NCBI RefSeq assembly: GCF_014174405.1
Contig: NZ_JACEGA010000001.1
Location: 4,041,001-4,105,000 of the forward strand
DNA: 64,000 nucleotides
Source of the DNA: Variimorphobacter saccharofermentans
GTDB lineage: Bacteria; Bacillota; Clostridia; Lachnospirales; Lachnospiraceae
Reading direction: 5' to 3'
Part shown: piece by piece, positions 9,578 to 18,264 of the stretch
Layout: each line of letters starts with the position of its first letter
How positions within the stretch are numbered: position 1 is the first letter of the stretch
The notes under the pieces: generated by a model
Database searches by the model: none
Told to the model about the DNA's origin: nothing
The model's input: only the letters and a program-made list of their open reading frames with translations
Program-made: the position numbers and the translations under genes

Positions 9578-10171
9578 TTACTTCCCGAAGATTCCCTCCA
9601 GTTTATCTTTTAATTGACTCACACCTTTCATCCTCGAGCCAGAATCCAACACTACTTCCATTTGCCGTAACGTTTCAGCGGGGTTGTGAATCCCACTATC
9701 TTCTTTGATCGTCCCATGCGCCAAAGAACTAAATAACTGCTTTACCCAATATAACGATACTGATGTTTCGGTTTCAACCGATAGCTTAACCTTGGTCTTT
9801 CCGACCTCTGAATTTACCTCGGCAATTCTTGTTAAGAATAGCCCCTCCGATAACTCTTGCTGTAAGTATTGCTGGATCTGGGAGGCTTCCATATCATTAT
9901 TTCCCATCAGAAGATAGAAGACTCCTCTTTCTCCAATTGTTTCATAACTAAGGTTTCCGGTATCTATATCAGCCTCATGCTTCAGAGTAATACTTGCTTT
10001 ATGCAAGGTTTTATTGATAATTCCCTGTATTCTGCACTTATCATGAAGATAAAAGGAGAGATACAACAGTGCAAAAACAACAAAAATAACGATGGGCATG
10101 ACAAAGGCCGCCTCAACCGTCATGCTACCCTGTAGTGTCTGCTTTGATAGCATCCTTTTTCTCAGAGTCAC
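9578..10171 (-). CDS. TadE-like pseudopilin
   Basis: A 197-residue protein with a TadE-like N-terminus: a basic leader, then G|SMTVEAAFVMPIVIF, with Gly at -1 and Glu at +5 of a type IV prepilin site, followed by one transmembrane helix. The rest should be extracytoplasmic. The start is GTG at 10171, because AGGAGG (10185-10180) lies exactly 8 bases upstream. It probably acts as a minor pilin or pseudopilin of the Tad machine and would be cut by the prepilin peptidase encoded immediately upstream. Confidence 0.82.
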   Translation of the reverse strand: MTLRKRMLSKQTLQGSMTVEAAFVMPIVIFVVFALLYLSFYLHDKCRIQGIINKTLHKASITLKHEADIDTGNLSYETIGERGVFYLLMGNNDMEASQIQQYLQQELSEGLFLTRIAEVNSEVGKTKVKLSVETETSVSLYWVKQLFSSLAHGTIKEDSGIHNPAETLRQMEVVLDSGSRMKGVSQLKDKLEGIFGK

Positions 10172-10217
10172 ACCATACCCCTCCTTTCAACCTTACTACA
10201 ATATATTGCATGGGTAT

Positions 10218-10661
10218 TTATACTCCGATACCGTATTCTGATAGCATTAGAATAACATAACCTATTAGCAGGAACGGGATAAAAGGTATACTTTTCTTTC
10301 GATCTGCTAGGCGAAGCATCAATAAAAAAATTGATACAATGGCAGCCAGAATCAGAGCAATGGCAAATAGCTCCAGATTACTCCAAAACCCCAGTCCCAA
10401 TCCGGTAATGCATAACAACATACCATCTCCCATTCCAATCTTTCCTCCTGTGGCTTTGCTTAGAACCACTACGGACAAACCCAGAGCCAGTCCACATATT
10501 CGATCTGCTATAGATATCGAGTAGCAAAAAGGTAAACATGCAATTACAATAAAGGCTCCCAGAGTAATGATCCAGAGATATACCTTTTTCTTAACGGTAT
10601 CCTGTATCCCACAAAACAGTAATAATAATCCCATACTGATTGTCATCGTTGATTCTGCCAT
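10218..10661 (-). CDS. Prepilin peptidase (A24 family, TadV/CpaA-like)
   Basis: A 147-residue membrane protein with about four to five helices. The two catalytic aspartates of A24 aspartyl peptidases are visible: GIQDTVKKK near residue 20 and GMGDGMLL (the GxGD motif) near residue 76. The short form without the N-terminal methylase domain is typical of Tad loci. It should cleave the Flp1-like pilin and the two TadE-like proteins encoded in the same operon. AAGGAG lies 10 bases before the ATG. Confidence 0.88.
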   Translation of the reverse strand: MAESTMTISMGLLLLFCGIQDTVKKKVYLWIITLGAFIVIACLPFCYSISIADRICGLALGLSVVVLSKATGGKIGMGDGMLLCITGLGLGFWSNLELFAIALILAAIVSIFLLMLRLADRKKSIPFIPFLLIGYVILMLSEYGIGV

Positions 10662-10781
10662 ACTATATTTTCTCCTTATCCATTTGAATTTTTAATTCTA
10701 ATAATATTATCTGATTATATAAATTTTTACTGATTATGTTAGTATTACGTAAACTCTATCTTAGCCGTAATGTATCATCCG

Positions 10782-11684
10782 TCATCCACCGCATCGTTTG
10801 CATGGAGGTCTTCCTCCCACCTTCGACAGGGGTATTTCCTGAACACTTCTCTTAATACGACTACAGTTTCTCCTGCTATGATACCTGGTTCCATCCGATG
10901 TAATATAGTAGGTTGCAAAATCACCCTCCTTCCCAGTACAACAGGATTCACAGGGATAATACTTTCCACCATTATCATTTCTCAATGCGTCAGGGATTCC
11001 TATGGTAGACTGAACGGATAGAAGAATATGCGTACAGGTTTTGCTCTTATGATATACCCTACCCGTCTCAGTAATATACACTATGGGATCATCCTCAGAA
11101 CTACTTTCTTCGCTACTAGTTGAATAGGCTGATGCCACCTTATATCCCGTCCAGCTTCGAAGCTTAACTCTTTGTATCAACTGCATATCTTTAATGGTAA
11201 TTATCTTTATGGGTAATCGGACTTTGTATCGTACAATAATGTCAATACATCCATCCTGATCCATCAATTGCGATCCCATAAAGCTGATTCCATCATATCC
11301 TTCATAGATACAGGAGCGATTAATCTGATCAATATCAAGGTATTTCATAGCATAAAGCTTAAGAACTCCATCACTTACCACAGAACCTGCAAACTCGTGT
11401 AATCCAATTTCCAGCTCCTCACCGAAGAGTGTTTGATCAAAGCCCAATGCATCCTCTACGTCCATGAAATCATCGTATATGTATGCAGTTTTGGATAAAT
11501 CAAGACCCATTCTGGTTAACCCTGCCTGTATTTGCTCCTGAATCAGAAATATTTGTATGAAGTAAAGAAAGGCAAGTATAAAAAACAGGAATATGGGCGT
11601 AACTAATGCTGCCTCCACCGTTAAGGAGGCCCGTTTCTTTTCTGCTATTAATGTGTTAAGAAGTTTATTTACCTTTATGTTCAA
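10782..11684 (-). CDS. TadE/TadG-like pseudopilin with two C-terminal Cys/His repeats
   Basis: About 300 residues. The N-terminus has A|SLTVEAALVTPIFLF, a prepilin-like site with Glu at +5, and one membrane helix. The C-terminus holds two copies of a Y-x-T-x-x-G-x-x-Y-H-x4-C...C-x-x-C module: VYITETGRVYHKSKTC...CESC and YYITSDGTRYHSRRNC...CKRC. Related modules occur as tails on thermonucleases and other secreted proteins. Metal binding is plausible. The TTG at 11684 is the likely start, with GGAGG 5 bases before it; that GGAGG lies inside an in-frame ATG (11696), and the most upstream in-frame ATG is 11729. It lies mid-operon, after an inverted repeat. Confidence 0.72.
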   Translation of the reverse strand: MNIKVNKLLNTLIAEKKRASLTVEAALVTPIFLFFILAFLYFIQIFLIQEQIQAGLTRMGLDLSKTAYIYDDFMDVEDALGFDQTLFGEELEIGLHEFAGSVVSDGVLKLYAMKYLDIDQINRSCIYEGYDGISFMGSQLMDQDGCIDIIVRYKVRLPIKIITIKDMQLIQRVKLRSWTGYKVASAYSTSSEESSSEDDPIVYITETGRVYHKSKTCTHILLSVQSTIGIPDALRNDNGGKYYPCESCCTGKEGDFATYYITSDGTRYHSRRNCSRIKRSVQEIPLSKVGGRPPCKRCGG

Positions 11685-11730
11685 AGCAGCCTCCATCTTA
11701 CAATATAGAAGAGCCATATTAGCTATCAAA

Positions 11731-11890
11731 TACTTGGATGGATTGGGATATCCGTTCTTCTTTTAATTAGAAATGATATATATGATTCATAAGCAAATGA
11801 CTTCTTGGAGAGAGATTTTTATTTAATAGATAGATTAGACGTTTCATAATTTAATAGACAAGAGAACGGACATCCCAATCCATCTAAGTA
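11731..11890. repeat. Inverted repeat with 28-30 bp arms inside the Tad operon
   Basis: Arms at 11731-11760 and 11861-11890 (core GATGGATTGGGAT, then TCCGTTCT) are complementary at about 27 of 30 positions, and two of the differences leave G-U pairs. They enclose about 100 AT-rich bases without an ORF. It lies between the DUF5702 gene and the TadE-like gene, so a transcript through the operon would contain it. It may work as an internal processing or attenuation hairpin, or be a MITE-like remnant. It does not resemble families A or B. Confidence 0.7.
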
Positions 11891-11954
11891 TAGGGATTAA
11901 CATGAGTCTTTAAGATCGATAAATTAAACAAGCAAACTCTTAGATAGAACGTTT

Positions 11955-14444
11955 TTAGTAACTATAAGTAGCTTGTGTCGTGTATTGAAATCTCTGAATC
12001 CTTCGATTATAGGATCCGAGTATGAAGGGTATTGCTATGAATTTGGGCTTTACTATAACGGTTGAGGTAGCATGATAACCAAAGAGCACATTTTGCATAT
12101 AAAAGGGTTCATCATAACGAATCTGGATATTCTCCTGAATCAGATCCATAGCCCTGTAAATAAGGTCCTTTTTCTTCTTCATAAAAAGAAATGCACATAA
12201 GTATTCATGATAGGATATGGATATTTCTTTGGTTTGAGCAATCTGAACCGCCTTTGATTGAAAGAAGCTTCGATTAAGCATAAATATCTCTGGAAGTTGT
12301 ACTAACAGGGTCTTCTTGAGAACAGGAACCTCCCTGTCCATCATAAGTGCACAGGTATCAACCAAGGCTTCCGAGAAAGCCCAAATCAGCATTAATATTG
12401 TCTGCGTAATGCTAACCAGGATTGGTAGCCCAGTAAAACCAACAAGGGCTGCAGCGGCTAATTTTGCTTCATTACATTTTGATGAATCACCCAGCAGGCT
12501 AACAAAATCTAAGATGGTTCTCAGGAAGATAATACGTGAAATTACCGAGGACAAATTATCAAAATCATTATACTTACCTACTAGAAGATATTCCTGTTCA
12601 TAGCTAAGAAAGGATGGTTTTCTAAGCTTTATATCCTCTCCCTCTTTGGGATATGCATAGAAATGGTCTCTGATGTATTCCTGATAGAGAATGTGTTCCG
12701 CTATTTTATTTATTCCATCACCCAATACGGAAGCAAAATCGGGCTCTTTTCCAAACGTACCAAATAAATCTGCTGCACCGGTATTCTTATTCCCAATTGC
12801 CGCATTTTCAAAGAAAGAGGTCAGTTTTGATAAAAAATCAGTGTCTTCACCAAATAGCGCCGCAAGACTGGACGGAAGCTGGTCCTGCGACAGTTCTGCC
12901 CTTGATATCTGATTTGGGTCCACCACAAGACTGGTCAATCCCCCTTGAATCATGGTCCCTATCTCATCCAGGATATCTGACCTCTTGGATTTATCCAATA
13001 CCAAGCTACTGTAATCCAGTGTAAGTCCCTCAATCTGATAGGATTGCAAATAAGACTCCGCTGCTTGAAACGCACCTTTGGCAGTTGAAAATGCTTCATG
13101 ATTCAATGCAGACTCTACTTGATTTAAATAATTTCTCCCATTATTTAATACCTTAATATTGTTGCTTAGTATTCCTTTCATACTATCAAAATTAAACCCT
13201 TTTGGATCTGTGTAGCGTTTCAGTTCCCACAGATTCTCCACCAGGCCTGAGAAAATATCCTCCTCTATCGCATCTTCCTGCTCATATAAGGTAGCTTCAT
13301 ACTGCTCGAGAATGGGTTCTGCTGCTGCCAGCTTAGGTAATATCATATCAATGGTTGAGATAGCCTCGTTAATGTATGGTTCTAATCCAGCTGTAACTGT
13401 TAACAGCTCATTTTTTGCTGAGTGCAGCCCGTTTATCAGGCTTTTTTTCGTTTTCTCCAGTTCACTTAGTTCTTTTTCGAGGCTCTCAATTCTTTTTCGG
13501 ATATCTTCCAAGACGCTTTCGTTATCTTCTTTACCTTCTTTGCTGGTATCTTCCTCCTCTTCACTGGATTCCTCTGCCATACTCTCTGCTTCTGATAGCT
13601 TTGCTTCCTCATCTTCCAGTTCAAGGCTTACCTCATTTTGTCTCTCTATTACCGCCTCCAATTGATCGAAATCACTATAAATAGACTGAAATTTTGCTTT
13701 CAGGTCGATATAGCTATTCTGTAAAGCAAGATAAATACTGTTATGATTAATTCCAACCTTGTCTTGGGTTGGTTCACCGTAACAAAGCTTTTTCACAAAG
13801 GAGCCGGAGGTTTTCAGCCTTCCATCCTTCGTCGTCTCAAGTCCTTTCTTGCTCGTCATTACACCATCTAAGGATTCCATCAGTTCCAGGATTCCCTCGT
13901 CAATATCCACCAGTTCCTCTTCCGCCTTTTGCTTCTGTTCATAGACGATGCTAACCTTTTTCGGAGTATCCATAAGTGACATTTTTTCTAAAAAAAATTC
14001 AATTCCTTTTCCAATTTCACGATACTTCATATACTCCACCGCCTCATTAAGAAAAAGGGTTCCTTCATAATCCATTAGCATAGCAAACTGATCCGTAGCT
14101 AAGGAATCAACAGAGCTGTTATAAAGTTCAATTCCTTTTGAATATAGCAGAGAATTGATGTCCCTGTTGGGCTCCAGAGTATACGACATATAATCCATCA
14201 GCTTGGCTGCAATTGCCTCCTCCTTTTCTTGCATGCTACCCGATCCGGTATGATATCCAAAGATATGATATTCCTCCCACAGAGGACCGTAGTATTCCGC
14301 CAGAACAGAATCCATTGCAGTTGTCAGGGAACGCTCTGCCCATACCTTCGCAGTACTTACCCTCGCTCCTTCAATGATGGTAAATATCAGCGATAAAATC
14401 AGCAGCAGGATGAAGCTGAAAAATACCGTTATGGTTCCGTTCAT
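11955..14444 (-). CDS. DUF5702 Tad-locus surface protein with coiled coil
   Basis: An 829-residue protein. The N-terminal segment NGTITVFFSFILLLILSLIF is a signal-anchor, followed by EGARVSTAKVW, the typical DUF5702 opening. Residues about 170-360 are strongly charged coiled coil with an acidic Glu/Ser-rich run near 280-305. Further hydrophobic stretches lie near 660-720. DUF5702 proteins occur in Tad loci of Clostridia, where they appear to take the place of TadG-type proteins. The function is unknown; a cell-envelope scaffold or pilus-associated surface protein is inferred from the context. It lies 41 bases after the Flp1-like pilin gene. Confidence 0.75.
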   Translation of the reverse strand: MNGTITVFFSFILLLILSLIFTIIEGARVSTAKVWAERSLTTAMDSVLAEYYGPLWEEYHIFGYHTGSGSMQEKEEAIAAKLMDYMSYTLEPNRDINSLLYSKGIELYNSSVDSLATDQFAMLMDYEGTLFLNEAVEYMKYREIGKGIEFFLEKMSLMDTPKKVSIVYEQKQKAEEELVDIDEGILELMESLDGVMTSKKGLETTKDGRLKTSGSFVKKLCYGEPTQDKVGINHNSIYLALQNSYIDLKAKFQSIYSDFDQLEAVIERQNEVSLELEDEEAKLSEAESMAEESSEEEEDTSKEGKEDNESVLEDIRKRIESLEKELSELEKTKKSLINGLHSAKNELLTVTAGLEPYINEAISTIDMILPKLAAAEPILEQYEATLYEQEDAIEEDIFSGLVENLWELKRYTDPKGFNFDSMKGILSNNIKVLNNGRNYLNQVESALNHEAFSTAKGAFQAAESYLQSYQIEGLTLDYSSLVLDKSKRSDILDEIGTMIQGGLTSLVVDPNQISRAELSQDQLPSSLAALFGEDTDFLSKLTSFFENAAIGNKNTGAADLFGTFGKEPDFASVLGDGINKIAEHILYQEYIRDHFYAYPKEGEDIKLRKPSFLSYEQEYLLVGKYNDFDNLSSVISRIIFLRTILDFVSLLGDSSKCNEAKLAAAALVGFTGLPILVSITQTILMLIWAFSEALVDTCALMMDREVPVLKKTLLVQLPEIFMLNRSFFQSKAVQIAQTKEISISYHEYLCAFLFMKKKKDLIYRAMDLIQENIQIRYDEPFYMQNVLFGYHATSTVIVKPKFIAIPFILGSYNRRIQRFQYTTQATYSY

Positions 14445-14485
14445 TTCTTGCTTATTTCTTTTATTCAGATTACATCTTCTCCTTC

Positions 14486-14704
14486 TTACGGTCCCTCTGA
14501 GCCGCCTATGATTTCTCCAGAATCACCTGTAATGGCTTCAAATGCCTGTTCCACTATGGCAGAGATCTCATCCTTAAATATTAATACCAGCCCAATCACG
14601 ATTACCAGAATCAATATTACTTCAATGATTCCAACACCCTCTACCTGAGGGGTAAACATCCTCCAATACATTTGTTTCAATCTTCTTTTCATCGTCTTCG
14701 CCAA
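14486..14704 (-). CDS. Flp1-like type IVb pilin
   Basis: Seventy-two residues: a basic leader, then QVEG|VGIIEVILILVIVIGLVL, with Gly at -1 and Glu at +5, the type IVb prepilin cleavage pattern. One hydrophobic helix and a short acidic C-terminus (SGEIIGGSEGP) follow. This matches the Flp1-like pilins of Clostridia. It is probably the major pilin subunit of the Tad machine and a substrate of the A24 peptidase encoded about 4 kb downstream. The gene is small and lies directly after tadC. Confidence 0.85.
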   Translation of the reverse strand: MAKTMKRRLKQMYWRMFTPQVEGVGIIEVILILVIVIGLVLIFKDEISAIVEQAFEAITGDSGEIIGGSEGP

Positions 14705-14787
14705 AACTGGCTTTCCCTCCTTTTTAGATTCGTCGTAGTACAGTTGTTATATGTAAATCATCCCGCCTCTGATTAATTTGCTCTTTA

Positions 14788-16275
14788 TCAAATTCGAAAG
14801 GATAAAAAAGCCGGAATTAGTATAATCAGCATCACAATTACCAGCATAATCATCATGGGGGCTAACAATCTGGTACTGGCCTCCTCTCCCATTCTCTTTG
14901 CCATTTCTTTACGGTCTTCAAAGGCTTCCAGTGCTTCTCTCATTAATAGCTCCGTAAATCCTTTGTTACCCTTTCTTAGATTCTGTGTAATTAAAGAGCA
15001 GAATTTAACATAGGGGATTAATCCAATTCGTCTCCCATACTGCTCATAAGCAATACCTTCTGCAATTCCAAGTCGAAGCTCATTCGCGGTTGTTAACATC
15101 TCTTCATAGGCATAGCGCTTTGCTCCTTCACGCTGACCAAATAACATACAATAATCATCCACAATTTTTAACCAGGCCTGCTTTACTGTCATACCTGCAT
15201 TAACTAGCAGTGTGAACTTATTGATAATCTCCGGATAATCAAACAGCATCTGCTCTCTTCGCTTCTTCATCTTCTTATCCAGTTCTTTATCTGACAGTAG
15301 CCAGAGAAGTCCCGCTATGAAGCCTCCCGCAATTGTTATCTGAATTCCCTGCCCCCTGCTTTTATCCTTCCAGGTCAGCCGATAGTCTTCCACTGATTCC
15401 GGAAGTGCTAAATGAGGCTGCTCCTTTGATTGCTTTGATGACTTTGCCACCGCTTCGTCCAATTTTTTAGTCAGCATTTCCTCTTCACTAAAGATACGAG
15501 GTAAAATGTGAAAATGCAGAGTATGTTCGTATTCCTCTTCACAATAGGTTAATACGGCTGTTACACTTGTATCCACCCCTTCCTTAAGCTCCTCATTTAC
15601 TATCGTTCCATCTGATCGGATTAGATTCCGGTTCTCAGGCTTCCATTTTACAGCGATACTGGTATCTGGAATTCTGTTCACAAAATTCAATTTTGTTGTA
15701 ATCTGTTTTGCTGATTCATTTTCTCCCAATACTGCCATGTCCAAATACTGAGATGCATTTTGAAACACACCGGGCAGCTCATTCTCTGCATACTCCTGTT
15801 CCTTAACATTAACTGTCACCTCTTTCTTATGCTCATCCTTTCCCTCCTTCCTTAATAATACCTCCAGTTCTACCCGATCACTTCCTTCACCGTAAGCAGG
15901 ACGCTGTATATAATGGCTGCCTATGATAATAGGATTTTGAAGCTCCTGAACCTGAAGAATAACGGCAAACACATTCGATAGAATAAGAGCAAGAAGGACC
16001 AGAGAAATCTTACTGCACCAATATAACCGGGTTAAATTTTCTGTTCTCCTGGTTACATGAAGTGCCTTAAAAGCATCTACAATTTCCGTCTTTTGGTTTA
16101 GTTTCTTTTCTAATCCTGTCCTAGTAAGAATTAAAAATGCAAGTGGATATAAAAAAAGCAATTTATGCTCTTTTGAATCAATGTCCTTGATCCATTCCCT
16201 GTACTTCCACCTACTACATAGCAGTCCACCCAAAAGAACTGCAAGAAAACCGAGATTTACATACAGCATAGACAT
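14788..16275 (-). CDS. Type II secretion F family protein TadC, with extra domain
   Basis: A 495-residue inner-membrane platform protein. The C-terminal GspF-type domain (about 330-495) has KFTLLVNAGMTVKQAW and ends in the hydrophobic run LIILIPAFLSF. Usual TadC proteins are about 280-330 residues. Here an N-terminal block adds three membrane segments (about 1-20, 40-55, 90-112) and a soluble domain of about 200 residues (about 112-312), probably outside the membrane, before the helix at 315-335. TadC works with TadB and the CpaF ATPase to assemble pili. It follows tadB with an 8-base gap. Confidence 0.85.
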   Translation of the reverse strand: MSMLYVNLGFLAVLLGGLLCSRWKYREWIKDIDSKEHKLLFLYPLAFLILTRTGLEKKLNQKTEIVDAFKALHVTRRTENLTRLYWCSKISLVLLALILSNVFAVILQVQELQNPIIIGSHYIQRPAYGEGSDRVELEVLLRKEGKDEHKKEVTVNVKEQEYAENELPGVFQNASQYLDMAVLGENESAKQITTKLNFVNRIPDTSIAVKWKPENRNLIRSDGTIVNEELKEGVDTSVTAVLTYCEEEYEHTLHFHILPRIFSEEEMLTKKLDEAVAKSSKQSKEQPHLALPESVEDYRLTWKDKSRGQGIQITIAGGFIAGLLWLLSDKELDKKMKKRREQMLFDYPEIINKFTLLVNAGMTVKQAWLKIVDDYCMLFGQREGAKRYAYEEMLTTANELRLGIAEGIAYEQYGRRIGLIPYVKFCSLITQNLRKGNKGFTELLMREALEAFEDRKEMAKRMGEEASTRLLAPMMIMLVIVMLIILIPAFLSFRI

Positions 16276-16283
16276 CTCCTTTC

Positions 16284-17027
16284 CTATACTTCGATTGATA
16301 TAATGTGATCTATAATTCGATATGCCAGTAAGTAAATTCCTAAGAATACCGTCATAACAACGACCCCAAATACATTGTGATATAACGGTGCCAGAAACTC
16401 AGGTGAAGAAGCTTGAAAATATGCCAGAATAAAAATCGGAATTGCCTTCATAATATTTGATTCCAAGCGTTTTGCAGTAATCAGTGTGATAATCTCTCGC
16501 TTCACTTCAATTTTGTCACAGATGACACTGGATGTTAGCTTTATGACCTTTATCAAATCACCACCCGTTCTCTTTGCAGTGGAAAACACCTCGGAAAAGC
16601 TTAGGATATCCTCGACTCCTGTTCGTTCACCAAAGTTCTTAATAGCCTGTTCCACCGTAATATTCATTTTGATTTGATGAATAATATAGGAGAACTCTGA
16701 TAGAATTAGTGAATCCTCTGGATATATCAGCTTCAGGTCCTTATATGCTTCCTCAAATGCATTTTCGGCCGAATAGCCTGCCTCTAACGCCGCTGATAAA
16801 GATAGTATGCCATCCCGGAATTCTTTGTTAAGGTCCCATTTACGCTTTTTAATCAACTCCTTTTTTTTCAGTCTTAAGAATAGATAGATAAGAGGACTTA
16901 ACAATAAGACACCCCATATACTTCGGTAAAACAATTCCCCTAAAAGAACCGAGGCCGCCATACCGAGCAATAAGTATTTCAACATTTCTTTACCCGTAAA
17001 CTGATATTGATTATAATTCTGTATCAT
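16284..17027 (-). CDS. Type II secretion F family protein TadB
   Basis: A 247-residue platform protein with two N-terminal membrane helices (about 15-50), a cytoplasmic GspF domain (SLSAALEAGYSAENAFEEA near 73-91 and FSTAKRTGGDLIKVI near 148-162), and C-terminal helices (about 190-240). It should partner TadC and the ATPase in pilus assembly. It sits between cpaF and tadC on the same strand. Confidence 0.88.
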   Translation of the reverse strand: MIQNYNQYQFTGKEMLKYLLLGMAASVLLGELFYRSIWGVLLLSPLIYLFLRLKKKELIKKRKWDLNKEFRDGILSLSAALEAGYSAENAFEEAYKDLKLIYPEDSLILSEFSYIIHQIKMNITVEQAIKNFGERTGVEDILSFSEVFSTAKRTGGDLIKVIKLTSSVICDKIEVKREIITLITAKRLESNIMKAIPIFILAYFQASSPEFLAPLYHNVFGVVVMTVFLGIYLLAYRIIDHIISIEV

Positions 17028-17052
17028 GTATCATTGGCAGCCTCCTTTATTG

Positions 17053-18264
17053 TTATAACCGTATTCCTGCTCTCTTAAGCTTATCTGTATGAAGTAACTC
17101 ATTCTGTTTTGCCAGGGTTCCTTTAATCCTACCGTTAGCTTCACCGCCCTCCTCAAATAAATATAGCGGATTTAATTGTATCTCTCCGTCCTTACAATCC
17201 AGGACCTCTGTTATTTCAAGCAATCGACGCGATCGGTCACGCAACCGGCCCAGATGAACAATAATATCAATTGCAGATGCAATCTGCTTTCTAACCGCCA
17301 ATAATGGTATCTCCGCTCCGAGGAGAACCAAGGATTCCAGTCGGCTTAGCATGTCTGCCGGTGAGTTGGCATGTCCTGTGGAAAGAGATCCGTCATGCCC
17401 TGTATTAAGTGCCTGTAACATATCGATTGCGGCCGCATCTCTGACTTCTCCAACGATTATCCTGTCCGGTCGCATACGCAGGCTAGTCTTTATAAGGTCT
17501 CTGATCGTAATCTCATTGCTTCCTTCTGTGTTGGCATTACGTACCTCAAGTTGTACCAGATTGGGGATGTTCCGAATCTGAAGCTCCACCGAATCCTCTA
17601 TTGTTATAATACGTTCCGATGCGGGTATATAATTGGACAGAACATTCAGAAAGGTCGTTTTACCGGAGCCTGTACCTCCACTGATAAAGATATTGTAGCC
17701 AGCGATTACCAGGTGTTTCAAAAATTCTGCTGCCTCTTCTGAAATGGATTCTAATTCGATAAGCTTCTCTATCGTAATCGGGTGGTCTGGAAACTTTCGA
17801 ATGGTTATAATCGGACCATTGATTGCTATAGGAGAGAGAACGATATTTACACGGGAACCGTCAGGAAGTCTGGAGTCTACGATTGGATTGGCCTCATTAA
17901 TAATTCGGTTGGAATGGGATACGATTTGCTGTACTACATCCTCCAGCTTCTGCTCCGATTCAAAGCGTTTCCCACTTAATGAAATTACTCCGTTTTTCTC
18001 AATGAAAACTTGCTCTGGGCCATTAATCATGATCTCTGTAATTTCATGATCCTCAATTAATTCCTGTAGAACATCCAGCCTGCGAATGGAATTAAAAATC
18101 TCTCTTCGGAGTATTTGCTTTTCCTGCATAGGAATATAATTCTCTTTGCCATGGGAGACAATCATCTCATCAATAATATCCAGCAATTCCTCATCGGTAA
18201 TCTCCCTTGTCAGGTCCAGATTCTCCAGAATTGTTCTCTTAAGCTGCTCCTTTATCTGCTTCAT
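17053..18264 (-). CDS. cpaF: CpaF/TadA family secretion ATPase
   Basis: A 403-residue hexameric ATPase that powers Tad pilus assembly. Walker A is GGTGSGKTTFLN (about residues 204-215). The Walker B region RPDRIIVGEVRD and the TGHDGSLSTGHANS His-box are intact. The start at 18264 is chosen because its ATG overlaps the TGA stop of the TadZ-like gene (ATGA), and GGAGG lies 10 bases upstream. This overlap suggests tight translational coupling. Confidence 0.95.
   Translation of the reverse strand: MKQIKEQLKRTILENLDLTREITDEELLDIIDEMIVSHGKENYIPMQEKQILRREIFNSIRRLDVLQELIEDHEITEIMINGPEQVFIEKNGVISLSGKRFESEQKLEDVVQQIVSHSNRIINEANPIVDSRLPDGSRVNIVLSPIAINGPIITIRKFPDHPITIEKLIELESISEEAAEFLKHLVIAGYNIFISGGTGSGKTTFLNVLSNYIPASERIITIEDSVELQIRNIPNLVQLEVRNANTEGSNEITIRDLIKTSLRMRPDRIIVGEVRDAAAIDMLQALNTGHDGSLSTGHANSPADMLSRLESLVLLGAEIPLLAVRKQIASAIDIIVHLGRLRDRSRRLLEITEVLDCKDGEIQLNPLYLFEEGGEANGRIKGTLAKQNELLHTDKLKRAGIRL

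Noticed and set aside
13312-13684. Plus-strand Ser-rich ORFs of 89-117 codons
   Set aside because: They are antisense to the charged, Glu-rich coiled-coil part of the DUF5702 gene, which produces long Ser/Leu-rich shadows.
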